Source: Caballeronia sp031450805 (GTDB lineage Bacteria; Pseudomonadota; Gammaproteobacteria; Burkholderiales; Burkholderiaceae). Taken from it: a DNA stretch of 64,000 nt. Under the pieces are notes generated by a model that did no database searches, had not been told where the DNA came from, and worked only from the letters and a program-made list of their open reading frames with translations. Below are positions 17,790-27,585 of this stretch, piece by piece (positions within the stretch are counted from its first letter, which is position 1; each line of letters begins with the position of its first letter). The position numbers were made by a program, and so were the translations under genes. The stretch covers positions 930,001 to 994,000 of the forward strand of contig NZ_JARTVY010000001.1 in NCBI RefSeq assembly GCF_031450805.1. Direction: 5' to 3'.

Positions 17790-19875
17790 CCACCTTCACA
17801 TTCCGCGTATCCGGCACTTCCGCATAAGAGATCACCTTCAACTGCGGCAGGCTCCGGCGCAGGAAGCGCGCCAGCATCGCGCGCAGCGAATGCTGCACGA
17901 GCAGCACCGGCGGCAACCCCAGATTCTGCTGACGCATCATCGCGTTTTGCGTCGACGTCATCAGCGTTTGCGCCAGCCCCGGCTCCAGACCGGGATTCGG
18001 CCCCGTCGATAACGCCTGCGACAACACCCGCTCCAGCGTCGGATCGAGGCCCATCACCTGCAGATCGTTGCTGCCCGGATACCACTGCTGCGTGATCGCG
18101 CGCCCCAGCGCCAGACGCACCGCAGCCGTCAGCTCGTACGGATCGGAAATACGCGGTCCATGCTCCTGCAGCGCATCCAGGATCGTGCGCATGTCGCGAA
18201 TCGGCACGCTTTCGTCGAGCAGGTTCTGCAACACCTTCTGCAAGGTCGTGAGCGACAGCGTCTTCGGCACGAGATCGTCGGTGAGCGATGGCGTGTCCTT
18301 GCCGATGCGCTCCAGCAGCGCCTGCACCTCCTGTCGTCCGAGCAGTTCCGCCGCATGCGTGACGACGAGGTGATTCAGATGCGTCGCCACCACCGTGCTC
18401 GCATCGACGACCGTATAGCCGTAGACCTGCGCCTGCTCGCGCATCGCCGTGTCGATCCACACCGCCGGCAGGCCGAACGCCGGGTCCGTCGTCTGCGCGC
18501 CAGGCAGCGTCGCCGAAACCTGCCCCGGGTTGATCGCGAGCCACTGACCCGGGAACGCTTCGCCGACGCCCACTTCCACGCCCTTCAGCGCAATGCGATA
18601 CCCGTTCGGACGCAACTCGAGGTTGTCGCGGATATGAATGACCGGCGGCAAGAAGCCGATTTCCTGCGCAAACTTCTTGCGGATGCCCTTGATGCGCTTC
18701 AGCAATTCGCCGTCCGCGTTGCGATCCACGAGCGGAATCAGCCGATAGCCCACTTCGAGACCCAGCGGATCGATGAGCGCGACATCCTCCCAGCTCGCCT
18801 CCGCGCTTTCAGCGGACGCGCCAGCGGCGGCGGCGATCGGCGTGACGTCCGTGACGACGCCCGATTTCTTCTTCGCTTCCGCACGCTTGTTCATCGAACG
18901 TGCGGCATAAACGAGGCCGCCCCCAAGCAGCAGAAACGCGAAGTGCGGCATGCCCGGAATCAGCCCCATTATGCCGATGATGACGCCCGTGATCATCAGC
19001 ACGCGCGGATTCTGGAACAACTGGCCGGTCAACTGCGTGCCGATGTCCTCTTCCGTCGCGACGCGCGACACGATCACGCCCGCCGCCGTCGAAATGATGA
19101 GCGACGGAATCTGCGCAACGAGGCCGTCGCCGATGGTCAGCAGCGTGTAATTGGTCGCCGCGTGCGCGAAGTCCATGTCGTGCTGAAGCATGCCGACGAT
19201 CAGCCCGCCGACGATGTTGATCACCATGATCAGCAAGCCCGCGATCGCGTCGCCGCGCACGAACTTCGATGCACCGTCCATCGAACCGTAGAACTCGGAC
19301 TCCTGCGCGACCGCCGTGCGGCGCTTCTTCGCGACTTCCTCGTTGATGAGGCCGGCGTTCAGATCGGCGTCGATGGCCATCTGCTTGCCGGGCATCGCGT
19401 CGAGCGTGAAGCGCGCGCCGACTTCCGCGATACGTCCCGCACCCTTCGTGATGACCATGAAGTTGATGATCATCAGGATCACGAACACGACGATACCGAC
19501 CGCGAAGTTGCCGCCGACGAGAAAGTGCCCGAACGATTCGATCACCTGGCCCGCCGCGTCCGGACCGGTGTGGCCCTGCAGCAGCACGATACGCGTCGAC
19601 GCGACGTTGAGCGACAGGCGCAGCAGCGTCGAAAAGAGCAGCACGCTCGGAAATGCCGCGAAGTCGAGCGGCTTTTGCGTGTACATGCTGACGAGCAGCA
19701 CCATCACCGACAGCGCGATGTTGAACGTGAACAGCAGGTCCAGCAGAAACGCCGGCAACGGCAGGATCATCATGCCGAGGATCATGCAGATGAGGATCGG
19801 GCCGGCAAGCGCCCGAAGGTTCTGCGTGCCGAGCGCGTCGGGTCGTTTCGCGAAAAATCCAGCGCGCGCGTTCAT
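17770..19875 (-). CDS. flhA: Flagellar export gate protein FlhA
   Basis: The 701-residue inner-membrane protein has about eight transmembrane segments in residues 20-330 and a large cytoplasmic domain forming the export-gate ring that receives chaperone-substrate complexes. The FHIPEP-family segment GRIAEVGARFTLDAMPGKQM is intact, as is the C-terminal PQLKVISYAEVPDTRNVKV. AAGGAG precedes its ATG, which overlaps the flhB stop (ATGA). The usual downstream flhF-flhG-fliA genes of this family are not here. Confidence 0.97.
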   Translation of the reverse strand: MNARAGFFAKRPDALGTQNLRALAGPILICMILGMMILPLPAFLLDLLFTFNIALSVMVLLVSMYTQKPLDFAAFPSVLLFSTLLRLSLNVASTRIVLLQGHTGPDAAGQVIESFGHFLVGGNFAVGIVVFVILMIINFMVITKGAGRIAEVGARFTLDAMPGKQMAIDADLNAGLINEEVAKKRRTAVAQESEFYGSMDGASKFVRGDAIAGLLIMVINIVGGLIVGMLQHDMDFAHAATNYTLLTIGDGLVAQIPSLIISTAAGVIVSRVATEEDIGTQLTGQLFQNPRVLMITGVIIGIMGLIPGMPHFAFLLLGGGLVYAARSMNKRAEAKKKSGVVTDVTPIAAAAGASAESAEASWEDVALIDPLGLEVGYRLIPLVDRNADGELLKRIKGIRKKFAQEIGFLPPVIHIRDNLELRPNGYRIALKGVEVGVGEAFPGQWLAINPGQVSATLPGAQTTDPAFGLPAVWIDTAMREQAQVYGYTVVDASTVVATHLNHLVVTHAAELLGRQEVQALLERIGKDTPSLTDDLVPKTLSLTTLQKVLQNLLDESVPIRDMRTILDALQEHGPRISDPYELTAAVRLALGRAITQQWYPGSNDLQVMGLDPTLERVLSQALSTGPNPGLEPGLAQTLMTSTQNAMMRQQNLGLPPVLLVQHSLRAMLARFLRRSLPQLKVISYAEVPDTRNVKVVNLIGG

Positions 19876-21080
19876 GCTGCGGCTCCTTGTGATGAGTTGT
19901 CGCCGGAAAGCGCTTCAGCGGCTTCCTGATCGGCGTCGGCGTCGGATACGCCGCCTTTGTCCAGTTCCTTCGGCACGTCGAGATCGGTCGGATCGTCGGG
20001 CTTGATGCCGCCGTCTGCCTTGTAGCGCTTGAGCTGATACACCCACGCCAGCACTTGCGCGACCGCGCCGTACAGCGCGCCCGGAATCTCGCGGTTGATC
20101 TCGACGTTGTGATACAGCGCCCGCGCAAGCGGCGGCGCTTCGAGCAGCGGCACGTTATTTTCACGGCCGAGTTCGCGGATGCGCGCCGCGACAAGATTCA
20201 CGCCCTTCGCGACGACCTTCGGCGCGCGCATCTCGCCGTCGGCATACTTGAGCGCGACCGCGAAGTGCGTCGGGTTCGTGACGATGACATCGGCGGTCGG
20301 GATCGCCTGCATCATCCGGCGACGCGCGGCCGCACGCTGCTGCTGGCGAATCTTGCCCTTGATATGCGGGTCGCCTTCGTTTTCCTTGTGCTCGCGCTTC
20401 ACTTCTTCCTTGCTCATGCGAAGCTTCTTCGCATGCGACCACATCTGATACGGCACATCGACGACCGCGACGAGAAACAGCCCGCCGATCGCCATGCCGC
20501 AGCACACGAGGATCAGGTGCATCACATCGGCGAGCGCGAGGCCGAGCGGCTTCGTGAGCAGGCCCAGCACTTCGGCTTTGCGGCTCCACATCGCCGAGCC
20601 CGCCATGCCGCCGACGACGATCGTCTTGAGAATCGACATGCCGAGCTGAATCGGACCCTGCGACGAGAACATCTTGCCGAGCCCGCTGATCGGATTGAGG
20701 CGGCCGAAGTTGGGCGCGAGCGGCTTCGTCGTGATGAGCCAGCCGCCGAGAGCCATCGGCGCGGCGAGCGCGGCGACGGCCGTCAACGCGAGCACCGGCA
20801 GCACGGCAAGCATGCCTTCCTTGCTGGCGTTGGCCGCGCCGATCATCATCTGGCGCGTGTCGAGCACGGTCTCGTGATTGAAGGTGAACGCGCCGCGCAG
20901 GATCGACTGCAAATGTCCGCCGATCGATCCGGACAACGCCCATACGCCGCAGAAGCCTGCCGCGAGCAACGCGAACGAGGCGAGTTCCCGCGAGCGCGCA
21001 ACCTGGCCTTCCTCCCGCGCCTTTTCCAGGCGCTTGGGAGTGGCTGATTCGGTTTTTTCGAGATCGCTTTCTTCCGCCAC
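19872..21080 (-). CDS. flhB: Flagellar export switch protein FlhB
   Basis: The 402-residue inner-membrane protein has four transmembrane helices and a C-terminal cytoplasmic domain that cleaves itself at NPTH (residues 269-272) to switch export from rod/hook to filament substrates. The N-terminus SDLEKTESATPKRLEKAREEG is typical. The start codon is GTG with GGAG upstream; no ATG fits. A hydrophilic extension after about residue 360 is rich in Asp, Glu and Ala. It is first gene of flhB-flhA. Confidence 0.97.
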   Translation of the reverse strand: MAEESDLEKTESATPKRLEKAREEGQVARSRELASFALLAAGFCGVWALSGSIGGHLQSILRGAFTFNHETVLDTRQMMIGAANASKEGMLAVLPVLALTAVAALAAPMALGGWLITTKPLAPNFGRLNPISGLGKMFSSQGPIQLGMSILKTIVVGGMAGSAMWSRKAEVLGLLTKPLGLALADVMHLILVCCGMAIGGLFLVAVVDVPYQMWSHAKKLRMSKEEVKREHKENEGDPHIKGKIRQQQRAAARRRMMQAIPTADVIVTNPTHFAVALKYADGEMRAPKVVAKGVNLVAARIRELGRENNVPLLEAPPLARALYHNVEINREIPGALYGAVAQVLAWVYQLKRYKADGGIKPDDPTDLDVPKELDKGGVSDADADQEAAEALSGDNSSQGAAA

Positions 21081-21258
21081 CGCTTGCTCCGCTTCGTGCT
21101 CGCTTTCTGTGATGGAAGCGATTATTGCGGAAGGCGTCGAGCGGCCATCGGCGGATTAAGCCGCGGAAAACCGGGTTAATCGATGAATAAGGCGCCGGGC
21201 AATGCAAACGGCGCATGACCGGTGAAGTCATGCGCCGTGGAGAGAAAGCCGGCGGCGA

Positions 21259-21693
21259 TCATGCGCCCGGCACGCGTCCGTCCGGGCCGTAGAAGCCGGA
21301 CTTCGACGGCGCGACCTGCAGCGCCGCGAGCGCCTTGCGGTTGTATTCCATGCGGGTGCGGATCAGCACGCCGTTGTTGTTGTTGCCCTGCTTCGCACGG
21401 CGGGCGGCGGCGCAAAGGAGCGTCCATTGTTCGGCGAGTTGCGCATCGCCCTCGGCGGCGGCTTCCATGCCGATGAATCCGCCCGGCAGGCCGAGCGCGC
21501 CGAGCTGCGTGTCGCGCTGCTGCTCGAGCACGCCGATGCGCTCGGTCAGCGCGGTCTTTTGCCCGATGATCTCCGGCAGCGCGGCGAGCGGCTGCGCGGC
21601 GATCAGCGCTTTTTCCTCGTGGGCGAGGAGGGATTCGAACGCCTGAACAGCGGCGATTTCTTCGATGACAGTGGCAAGCAGGGCGTCTCTCAT
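21259..21693 (-). CDS. flgN: Flagellar chaperone FlgN
   Basis: The 144-residue helical protein binds the hook-filament junction proteins FlgK and FlgL before export. It starts MRDALLATVIEEIAAVQAF; the Leu/Glu-rich helical pattern and C-terminal NRKALAAL helix fit the family. It lies 83 bp downstream of flgM, probably on the same FliA-dependent transcript. Confidence 0.85.
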   Translation of the reverse strand: MRDALLATVIEEIAAVQAFESLLAHEEKALIAAQPLAALPEIIGQKTALTERIGVLEQQRDTQLGALGLPGGFIGMEAAAEGDAQLAEQWTLLCAAARRAKQGNNNNGVLIRTRMEYNRKALAALQVAPSKSGFYGPDGRVPGA

Positions 21694-21776
21694 TGCAGCT
21701 CGCTAAAACGCGGGTTTCGTCAAAGCCGCCCGGCGCCGTCCACGTCGTGCTCCGGGCGAGCCCGGGCCGTTGCGTT

Positions 21777-22121
21777 TCAGCCGCCAGTCGGCGGGGTTCT
21801 CGTTTGCAGCAGGTCGCGCGCAGTGCTCAGCATGCCGTCGGCGATCTTGCTGGTATCGATCTTCAGGCTGCCGTCGCGGATCGCGGCCTTGATCGATTCG
21901 ACCTTCGCCGTATCGATGTCCGAGCCGTTCGACGCACGCAAGTCCGACGACAACGTCGACAGACTCACCGGCGATGCCGCGCCCGCTTTCACGCCGGTGG
22001 CCGGCGTGGTGGTGGCGGCAGCCGCAGCAGTTTTCGCATCGCTTTGCGATGCGCGTTGTGAGCCTTCCTGCAGGCTCGCCAGAGTGGTGTTGCTTTTCGA
22101 TTCGATTTTCACGATGTCCAT
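21777..22121 (-). CDS. flgM: Anti-sigma-28 factor FlgM
   Basis: The 114-residue protein holds FliA inactive until the hook is complete, then is exported. The C-terminal FliA-binding region is present (DIDTAKVESIKAAIRDGSL, IDTSKIADGML), preceded by an Ala/Thr-rich flexible stretch. A near-consensus sigma-28 promoter lies about 20 bp upstream, giving the usual feedback. flgN follows and flgA precedes. Confidence 0.93.
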   Translation of the reverse strand: MDIVKIESKSNTTLASLQEGSQRASQSDAKTAAAAATTTPATGVKAGAASPVSLSTLSSDLRASNGSDIDTAKVESIKAAIRDGSLKIDTSKIADGMLSTARDLLQTRTPPTGG

Positions 22122-22141
22122 TCCCGAACGTGTTGAGTCCT

Positions 22142-22169
22142 TTATCGGCGGGGGGTCTCGGAAACTTTA
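22142..22169 (-). promoter_or_regulatory. Sigma-28 promoter of flgM-flgN
   Basis: Read on the minus strand: TAAAGTTT (22169-22162) and GCCGATAA (22149-22142), both perfect FliA consensus boxes, separated by 12 bases (11 is usual). Confidence 0.85.
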
Positions 22170-22321
22170 CCCTGCCTTGGTGGCGCAGCACACGTTCGGC
22201 GACATCATCGCCCGCAAAGCCTTACGGGGCGGGCCTTCGATCGAATTGCAACAAAGTGAAACATTCGGTAATCAATTCTTCGGACGGTCCTGGCCGGGTC
22301 GGGAATGGACGGCGGCGCCCG

Positions 22322-23587
22322 TCACATGCGGATTTCCACCGTCTGACTATCCTTGACGACGCCCGTCACGATCTGGCCGCCAGCGGTCTTCACGCGGACC
22401 TGCTGGCCGGGCGTGGCGTTGTTCATCGCGCTGCCTTCGGACGATATCGAGAAGCCCGAGCCGTCGGTGACGACGCGAACCGTCTGCCCGATCGCCACCG
22501 AGCTTGCTGCGCGCAGCATGTCGGTGCGCAGCGGCAGGCCCGCCGGCACGCGCGACAGCGTCACCGCGCCGACCGCCTGCGACGGATCGGTGACGACGGC
22601 TTGCGGCATCGCGGTGAGATCGCCGTCGCGGGCGACGAGATCGGCGTTGCCGAGCACTTCGCCCGGCGCGACCGCGCGTGCGGCGACGTAGTACGTCGCG
22701 TTGATCGACACCCGCGCCTGAACATACAGCGTCCACGGCCGCTCGCCGACGCAGCGCACGCCGACCGTCACGCGGCCCCAGAGGCGCGCGCCCGTCGGCA
22801 TGAACGGATCGAGCGCCGTGCAGGCGGCGAGGCCGCGCGGGAAGACGGGCGTCACGGTGATATCGACTTTGCCGGGCAAGCCGGCGGCTTGTTGCTGCAA
22901 GAACGCGAGCGCGGCGGCGCGGATGGTCTCGCCATCCTGCATCGTCGCAGCGCCAGCGGCGGCGGGCTGCGGCGTGAAGCTCGCGCGCTTCATGGCGGGC
23001 GCATCGGGAGCGGACGGCGTGAAGTTCGCGCGCCTGACCGGCGATGCGTCGCCCGCCGCGATCGGGCGTGCGTTGGCCGTGCGCGACGCGGCGGCGTCAT
23101 CGCGCGTGACGACGACGGGGATCACGTCGCGCGCGGCGGATGCAGCCGCCGCCATCGGCTTGACGGCTGCGGCAACGGGAGCCGGCTTCGCTTCGCCAGC
23201 GCCGGGAATGACGATCATCCCGCTCGCATCGTCCATTGCGTCGTCTGCGGATTCGGCGCGCGCTTCGAGCGCGAGCGCGGCGTGGCGCATCGCGGCATCC
23301 GCGGCTTTGGTCGCAGCGCGGTAGCCGGGCGCGGGCGCAAGATAAGGCGCGGGCGTCGGCGCAACCGTGGAAACAGCAGAAGCAGCGGCGGGAAGGGCCT
23401 TCGCCATATCCGCGACCGCCGAAGGATTCGTCTCCGCGTTGCCGGGAATCGCGATGAAGCCGTCGCCCTGCTGCGCGAACGCGCTGGCGACGAGCCCCAC
23501 GACGCCGACGAACAGCGACGCGCGGCGTGCAAAAGACGCCACGCACGGCGACGCGACTTTCGACGGATGCCCGGCGGACCTGCTCAT
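22322..23587 (-). CDS. flgA: Flagellar P-ring assembly chaperone FlgA, long form
   Basis: The 421-residue periplasmic chaperone helps FlgI form the P ring. The C-terminal about 220 residues carry the FlgA/SAF domain (RAVAPGEVLGNADLV, VGAVTLSRVPAGLPLRTDML, GQTVRVVTDGSGFSISSEGSA). A signal peptide ends near AFAQQ. Between them lies an unusual Ala-rich stretch of about 200 residues with internal repeats, making the protein about twice the usual length. AAGGAG precedes the ATG. It is divergent from flgB. Confidence 0.93.
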   Translation of the reverse strand: MSRSAGHPSKVASPCVASFARRASLFVGVVGLVASAFAQQGDGFIAIPGNAETNPSAVADMAKALPAAASAVSTVAPTPAPYLAPAPGYRAATKAADAAMRHAALALEARAESADDAMDDASGMIVIPGAGEAKPAPVAAAVKPMAAAASAARDVIPVVVTRDDAAASRTANARPIAAGDASPVRRANFTPSAPDAPAMKRASFTPQPAAAGAATMQDGETIRAAALAFLQQQAAGLPGKVDITVTPVFPRGLAACTALDPFMPTGARLWGRVTVGVRCVGERPWTLYVQARVSINATYYVAARAVAPGEVLGNADLVARDGDLTAMPQAVVTDPSQAVGAVTLSRVPAGLPLRTDMLRAASSVAIGQTVRVVTDGSGFSISSEGSAMNNATPGQQVRVKTAGGQIVTGVVKDSQTVEIRM

Positions 23588-23842
23588 CACTTTCTCCTTG
23601 CTCGCCGCGCCAGGCGCAGACACGTTGTTCGACTCGATCGTTGAGCGCGGAATCGATCCGCCTCTCACCACGACCCAGATTCTAGATAGCCGGCGTCACG
23701 CTCAAGCCTCGAATAGAGGCCGCGTTTCCCGGTTATTCATCGGATCAGTCATTGCGCGCCGCTCCTAAGATGCGTGTCATGCAAAAAGGCCCGCGCGGTA
23801 CGGCGGGCGTCTGCGACATCACGAACTTGGGGAATCCAGGGA

Positions 23843-24328
23843 ATGCTAGACAAGCTCGACAAGGAATTGGCGTTCGGCCGCGAAGCGCTCGATGTGCGCG
23901 CGTACCGGCAGGAACTGCTGTCGTCGAATATCGCGAACGCCGACACGCCCGGCTACAAGGCGCGCGACGTGAACTTCTCCACGGCGCTCGCCGGCGCGCT
24001 GAAGCAGGGCGGCGGATCGGCGGCGTCGAACGCATCGACGCTGAAGATGGCGCAGCCGGTATCGATCACGAGCGGCGCGTCGATGGCCGTGACCGCGAAG
24101 GGACACCTGTCCGGCACGTCGACGCTCGCCGCATCCGGCGGTTCGAGCGACGACTACGGCCGGCTCGCGTATCGCGTGCCGAGCCAGCCATCGCTCGACG
24201 GCAACACGGTCGATCTCGACGCCGAACGCGTGCAGTTCGCGGACAACGCGCTGCACTTCGAAGCCGGCATGACGGTGCTCACCTCGCAGATCAAGTCGAT
24301 GCTGTCCGCCATTACAACCAATAGCTGA
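23843..24328 (+). CDS. flgB: Flagellar proximal rod protein FlgB
   Basis: The 161-residue proximal rod subunit has the rod/hook N-terminal motif SSNIANADTPGYKARDVNF and the C-terminal FEAGMTVLTSQIKSML helix. The ATG at 23843 follows CAGGGA and starts the conserved MLDKLD. It is first gene of a flgBCDEFGHIJ run. Confidence 0.96.
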   Translation: MLDKLDKELAFGREALDVRAYRQELLSSNIANADTPGYKARDVNFSTALAGALKQGGGSAASNASTLKMAQPVSITSGASMAVTAKGHLSGTSTLAASGGSSDDYGRLAYRVPSQPSLDGNTVDLDAERVQFADNALHFEAGMTVLTSQIKSMLSAITTNS

Positions 24329-24336
24329 GGAAGAGC

Positions 24337-24762
24337 ATGCCTTCATTGATGAACATATTCAGCGTCGCCGGCTCGGCGATGTCGGCTCAGGCGCAGCGCC
24401 TGAACGTGACCGCGTCGAATCTGGCGAACGCGGACAGCACGACCGGACCGGACGGCCAGCCGTACAAGGCGAAGCAGGTCGTGTTCGCCGTCGATCCGCT
24501 CGGCGGCGCGAGAAGCGGCTCCGGCCAGCAGGTCGGCGGCGTGCAGGTGACGGGCGTCATCGACGATCCGAGCCCCATGAAAACCAGCTACGACCCAAGC
24601 AACCCGGCGGCGAACGCGGACGGCTATGTGACGCTGCCGAACGTCGATCCCGTGCAGGAGATGGTCAACATGATTTCCGCGTCGCGTTCCTATCAGGCGA
24701 ACGTCGAAACGCTCAACACCGCCAAGCAATTGATGCTCAAGACCCTGACCATCGGAACCTGA
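24337..24762 (+). CDS. flgC: Flagellar proximal rod protein FlgC
   Basis: The 141-residue rod subunit has the N-terminal helix and SNLANADSTTGPDGQPYKAK motif, and the C-terminal VEMVNMISASRSYQANVETLN-type helix characteristic of axial proteins. It starts 8 bp after flgB. Confidence 0.97.
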   Translation: MPSLMNIFSVAGSAMSAQAQRLNVTASNLANADSTTGPDGQPYKAKQVVFAVDPLGGARSGSGQQVGGVQVTGVIDDPSPMKTSYDPSNPAANADGYVTLPNVDPVQEMVNMISASRSYQANVETLNTAKQLMLKTLTIGT

Positions 24763-24784
24763 ACCGGACTCTGAGGAATAACCC

Positions 24785-25504
24785 GTGACGACCAACACCA
24801 CGATCGGCAGCAACGGCACCCAGGTGTCGCAGACGCTGCTCGACACCATGAACGGCGCGTCGAGCGCATCGAGCTCGTCGGCCAGCAGCACGAGCGGCAC
24901 GTCCGCTTCGGACCTGCAGAACACCTTTCTCACGCTGCTCGTGACGCAACTGAAGAACCAGGACCCGACCAATCCCGCCGACAGCTCGCAGATGACTTCG
25001 CAGCTCGCGCAGATCAACACGGTGTCGGGCATCGGCCAGCTGAACACGTCGCTGAGTTCGCTCGCGACGCAACTCTCCGCGGGCCAGTCGACGCAGGCCG
25101 CGTTGCTGATCGGCTCCAACGTACTCGCGCCGGGCAATGCGCTGACCGTATCGAGCGGGGCGTCGTCGAGCTTCGGCGTGCAGCTCGCCAACGATGTCAG
25201 CGACCTGCAGATCGTCGTGAAGGACAAGTCGGGGAACATCGTCAATACGCTCGACCTCGGCGCGCAGGGCGCAGGCGTGGTGCCGGTATCGGGCTGGACG
25301 CCGGTCGATTCGAAGGGCGCGACGCTCGCCGACGGCAGCTACACGATCACCGCGCAAGGCACGATCAACGGCCAGCAGGCCACCGCCACGACGCTTTCCG
25401 CTTCGCAAGTGCAGAGCGTCGTGCAGATGTCGGGCGGCGCGCCGGGCCTGAAGCTCGCGAACGGCTCGACGGTTGCGCTGACCAGCGTCGCTTCGATTCT
25501 TTGA
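24785..25504 (+). CDS. flgD: Flagellar hook cap/scaffold protein FlgD
   Basis: The 239-residue protein caps the growing hook and is shed afterwards. The FLTLLVTQLKNQDPTNPADS motif is diagnostic; a Ser/Thr-rich N-terminus precedes it and beta-rich domains follow. The start is GTG with GAGGA about 9 bases upstream. Confidence 0.96.
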   Translation: MTTNTTIGSNGTQVSQTLLDTMNGASSASSSSASSTSGTSASDLQNTFLTLLVTQLKNQDPTNPADSSQMTSQLAQINTVSGIGQLNTSLSSLATQLSAGQSTQAALLIGSNVLAPGNALTVSSGASSSFGVQLANDVSDLQIVVKDKSGNIVNTLDLGAQGAGVVPVSGWTPVDSKGATLADGSYTITAQGTINGQQATATTLSASQVQSVVQMSGGAPGLKLANGSTVALTSVASIL

Positions 25505-25550
25505 TTCCAACTTCCTTTGCTGCCGGGATGCCCCGGCTAAAGAGTAAAAC

Positions 25551-26768
25551 ATGAGCTACCAACAAGCACTGAGCGGTCTGGGCGCCGCGTCGAGCGATCT
25601 GGATGTGATCGGCAACAACATCGCGAACGCGAATACCGTCGGCTTCAAGCAGGGCGCCGCGCAGTTCGCGGACATGTACGCCAGTTCCATGGCCACCGCC
25701 GTGTCGAACCAGATCGGCATCGGCACGCGCCTCGCCGAAGTGCAGCAGCAGTTCTCGCAAGGCACGATCACCACGACGAACCAGGCGCTCGACGTCGCGA
25801 TCAACGGCAACGGCTTCTATCAGCTGTCGAACAACGGCTCGGTCGTGTACTCGCGCAACGGCGTGTTCCATCTCGACAACAGCGGCAACATCGTCAACTC
25901 GGCGGGCCTGCAACTGATGGGCTATGCAGCCGATTCCGGCGGCGTCGTCAACAGCGCGAGCACGGTGCCGCTGACGGTGCCGACCGCGAACATCGCGCCG
26001 ACCGCGACGAAGACCATCACCGCTGCGTTCAACCTGAACTCGCAGGACGACGTGAAGCCCGTCGCCGACTTCGACCCGACCAACGGCAACACGTATAACG
26101 CATCGACTTCCGTGGATGCGTACGACTCGCTCGGCGGCACGCAAAAGGTCTCCGTCTACTTCACGAAGACCGGCACGAACACGTGGGAAGCGTTCGCAGG
26201 CTACGGCGATCCGGTCTCGCAGCAGACCGACCTCGGCGCGGTGAGCTTCGATGCGTCGGGCAATCTGACGTCCGGCAAGACTTTCACTTTCACGATCCCG
26301 AACGGCGCGGACCCGACGCCCGGCGCGACGCAATCGTTGACGCTGAACCTCGCGGGCACCACGCAATACGGCGCGAAGAGCGGCCTCACGAACCTGACCC
26401 AGGACGGCAACAGCACGGGCGAACTGACGGGCTTCACGGTCGGCACCGACGGCATGCTGACGGGCAACTACTCGAACGGCGAAACGAAGGCGCTCGGCCA
26501 GATCGCGATTGCGAACTTCAATAACCAGAACGGCCTGCAGAACCTCGGCGGCAACGTGTATGCGCAGACCGCGGCTTCGGGCGCGGCGCAAGTCTCGGTG
26601 CCCGGCTCGACCAATCACGGCACGCTTACGGGCGGCGCGGTGGAAAACTCGAACGTCGATCTGACCAACGAGCTCGTCAATCTGATCACCGCGCAGCGCA
26701 ACTATCAGGCGAACGCGCAGACGATCAAGACGCAGCAGACCGTCGACCAGACGCTGATCAATCTGTAA
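25551..26768 (+). CDS. flgE: Flagellar hook protein FlgE
   Basis: The 405-residue hook subunit has the N-terminal MSYQQALSGLGAASSDLDVI with NNIANANTVGFKQ and the C-terminal VENSNVDLTNELVNLITAQR helix. The variable D1/D2 part between is Thr/Asn-rich as expected. It follows flgD by 46 bp. Confidence 0.97.
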   Translation: MSYQQALSGLGAASSDLDVIGNNIANANTVGFKQGAAQFADMYASSMATAVSNQIGIGTRLAEVQQQFSQGTITTTNQALDVAINGNGFYQLSNNGSVVYSRNGVFHLDNSGNIVNSAGLQLMGYAADSGGVVNSASTVPLTVPTANIAPTATKTITAAFNLNSQDDVKPVADFDPTNGNTYNASTSVDAYDSLGGTQKVSVYFTKTGTNTWEAFAGYGDPVSQQTDLGAVSFDASGNLTSGKTFTFTIPNGADPTPGATQSLTLNLAGTTQYGAKSGLTNLTQDGNSTGELTGFTVGTDGMLTGNYSNGETKALGQIAIANFNNQNGLQNLGGNVYAQTAASGAAQVSVPGSTNHGTLTGGAVENSNVDLTNELVNLITAQRNYQANAQTIKTQQTVDQTLINL

Positions 26769-26805
26769 GCACCGTCCGCACGCATAGGAAAGAAGGAAGC
26801 GATTC

Positions 26806-27558
26806 ATGGACCGTCTGATCTACACCGCGATGACCGGCGCAAGCCAGTCGCTCGAGCAGCAAGCCGTCGTGGCGAACAACCTCGCGAACGCATCGACCAC
26901 GGGTTTCAAGGCGCAACTCGCGGCGTTCCGTCAGGTGCCGATGTCGTTCGAGAACCAGTCCGCCGACGGCACGACGCGCACCTTCGTGCTGTCGTCGACG
27001 CCGACCGCCGATTATTCCGCCGGCCCGATCCAGCAGACCGGCAATCCGCTCGACGTGGCGGTGCAGGGACCGGGCTGGCTGTCCGTGCAAACGGCGGACG
27101 GCGGAGAGGCGTACACGCGCGCCGGCAATCTGCATGTGGATCAGAACGGGCAGCTGGTGACGGCGAACAACCTGCCGGTGCTCGGCAACGGCGGTCCGCT
27201 GTCGGTGCCGCCGGGCGCTGAAATCACAATCGGCAAGGACGGCACGATTTCCGCGCTGATTCCCGGCGATCCGCCGACCGCCATCGCGACCGTCGATCAA
27301 CTGAAGCTCGTCAATCCCGATCCGGCGACGCTCTCGCGCGGCGACGACGGCCTCTATCGCACGGCAAGCGGCGACCCCGCCGATGCAGACCCGAACGTTG
27401 TCGTGGTCGGCGGCGCGCTGGAGGGCAGCAACGTGAATCCGGTCTCCGCGATGGTCTCGATGATTACCAACGCGCGCCAGTTCCAGATGCAGACCAAGCT
27501 GATGGAATCGGCGGACCAGAACGAACAGTCGGCCAACAAGCTGCTCAACTTCTCCTAA
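26806..27558 (+). CDS. flgF: Flagellar proximal rod protein FlgF
   Basis: The 250-residue rod subunit has MDRLIYTAMTGASQSLEQQA, NNLANASTTGFKAQL and the C-terminal EGSNVNPVSAMVSMITNARQ. AAGGAAG precedes the ATG. flgG follows 27 bp later. Confidence 0.97.
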   Translation: MDRLIYTAMTGASQSLEQQAVVANNLANASTTGFKAQLAAFRQVPMSFENQSADGTTRTFVLSSTPTADYSAGPIQQTGNPLDVAVQGPGWLSVQTADGGEAYTRAGNLHVDQNGQLVTANNLPVLGNGGPLSVPPGAEITIGKDGTISALIPGDPPTAIATVDQLKLVNPDPATLSRGDDGLYRTASGDPADADPNVVVVGGALEGSNVNPVSAMVSMITNARQFQMQTKLMESADQNEQSANKLLNFS

Positions 27559-27585
27559 GCGAAAACGCAAAGTCAGGAAACGAAC

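Noticed and set aside
18160..19929. Long open frame (589 codons) on the plus strand
   Set aside because: It lies antisense to flhA and flhB, is extremely rich in Arg/His/Asp, and mirrors their codon pattern; typical of high-GC shadow frames.
21974..23644. 556-codon plus-strand frame
   Set aside because: Antisense to flgA, Arg-rich and without family motifs.
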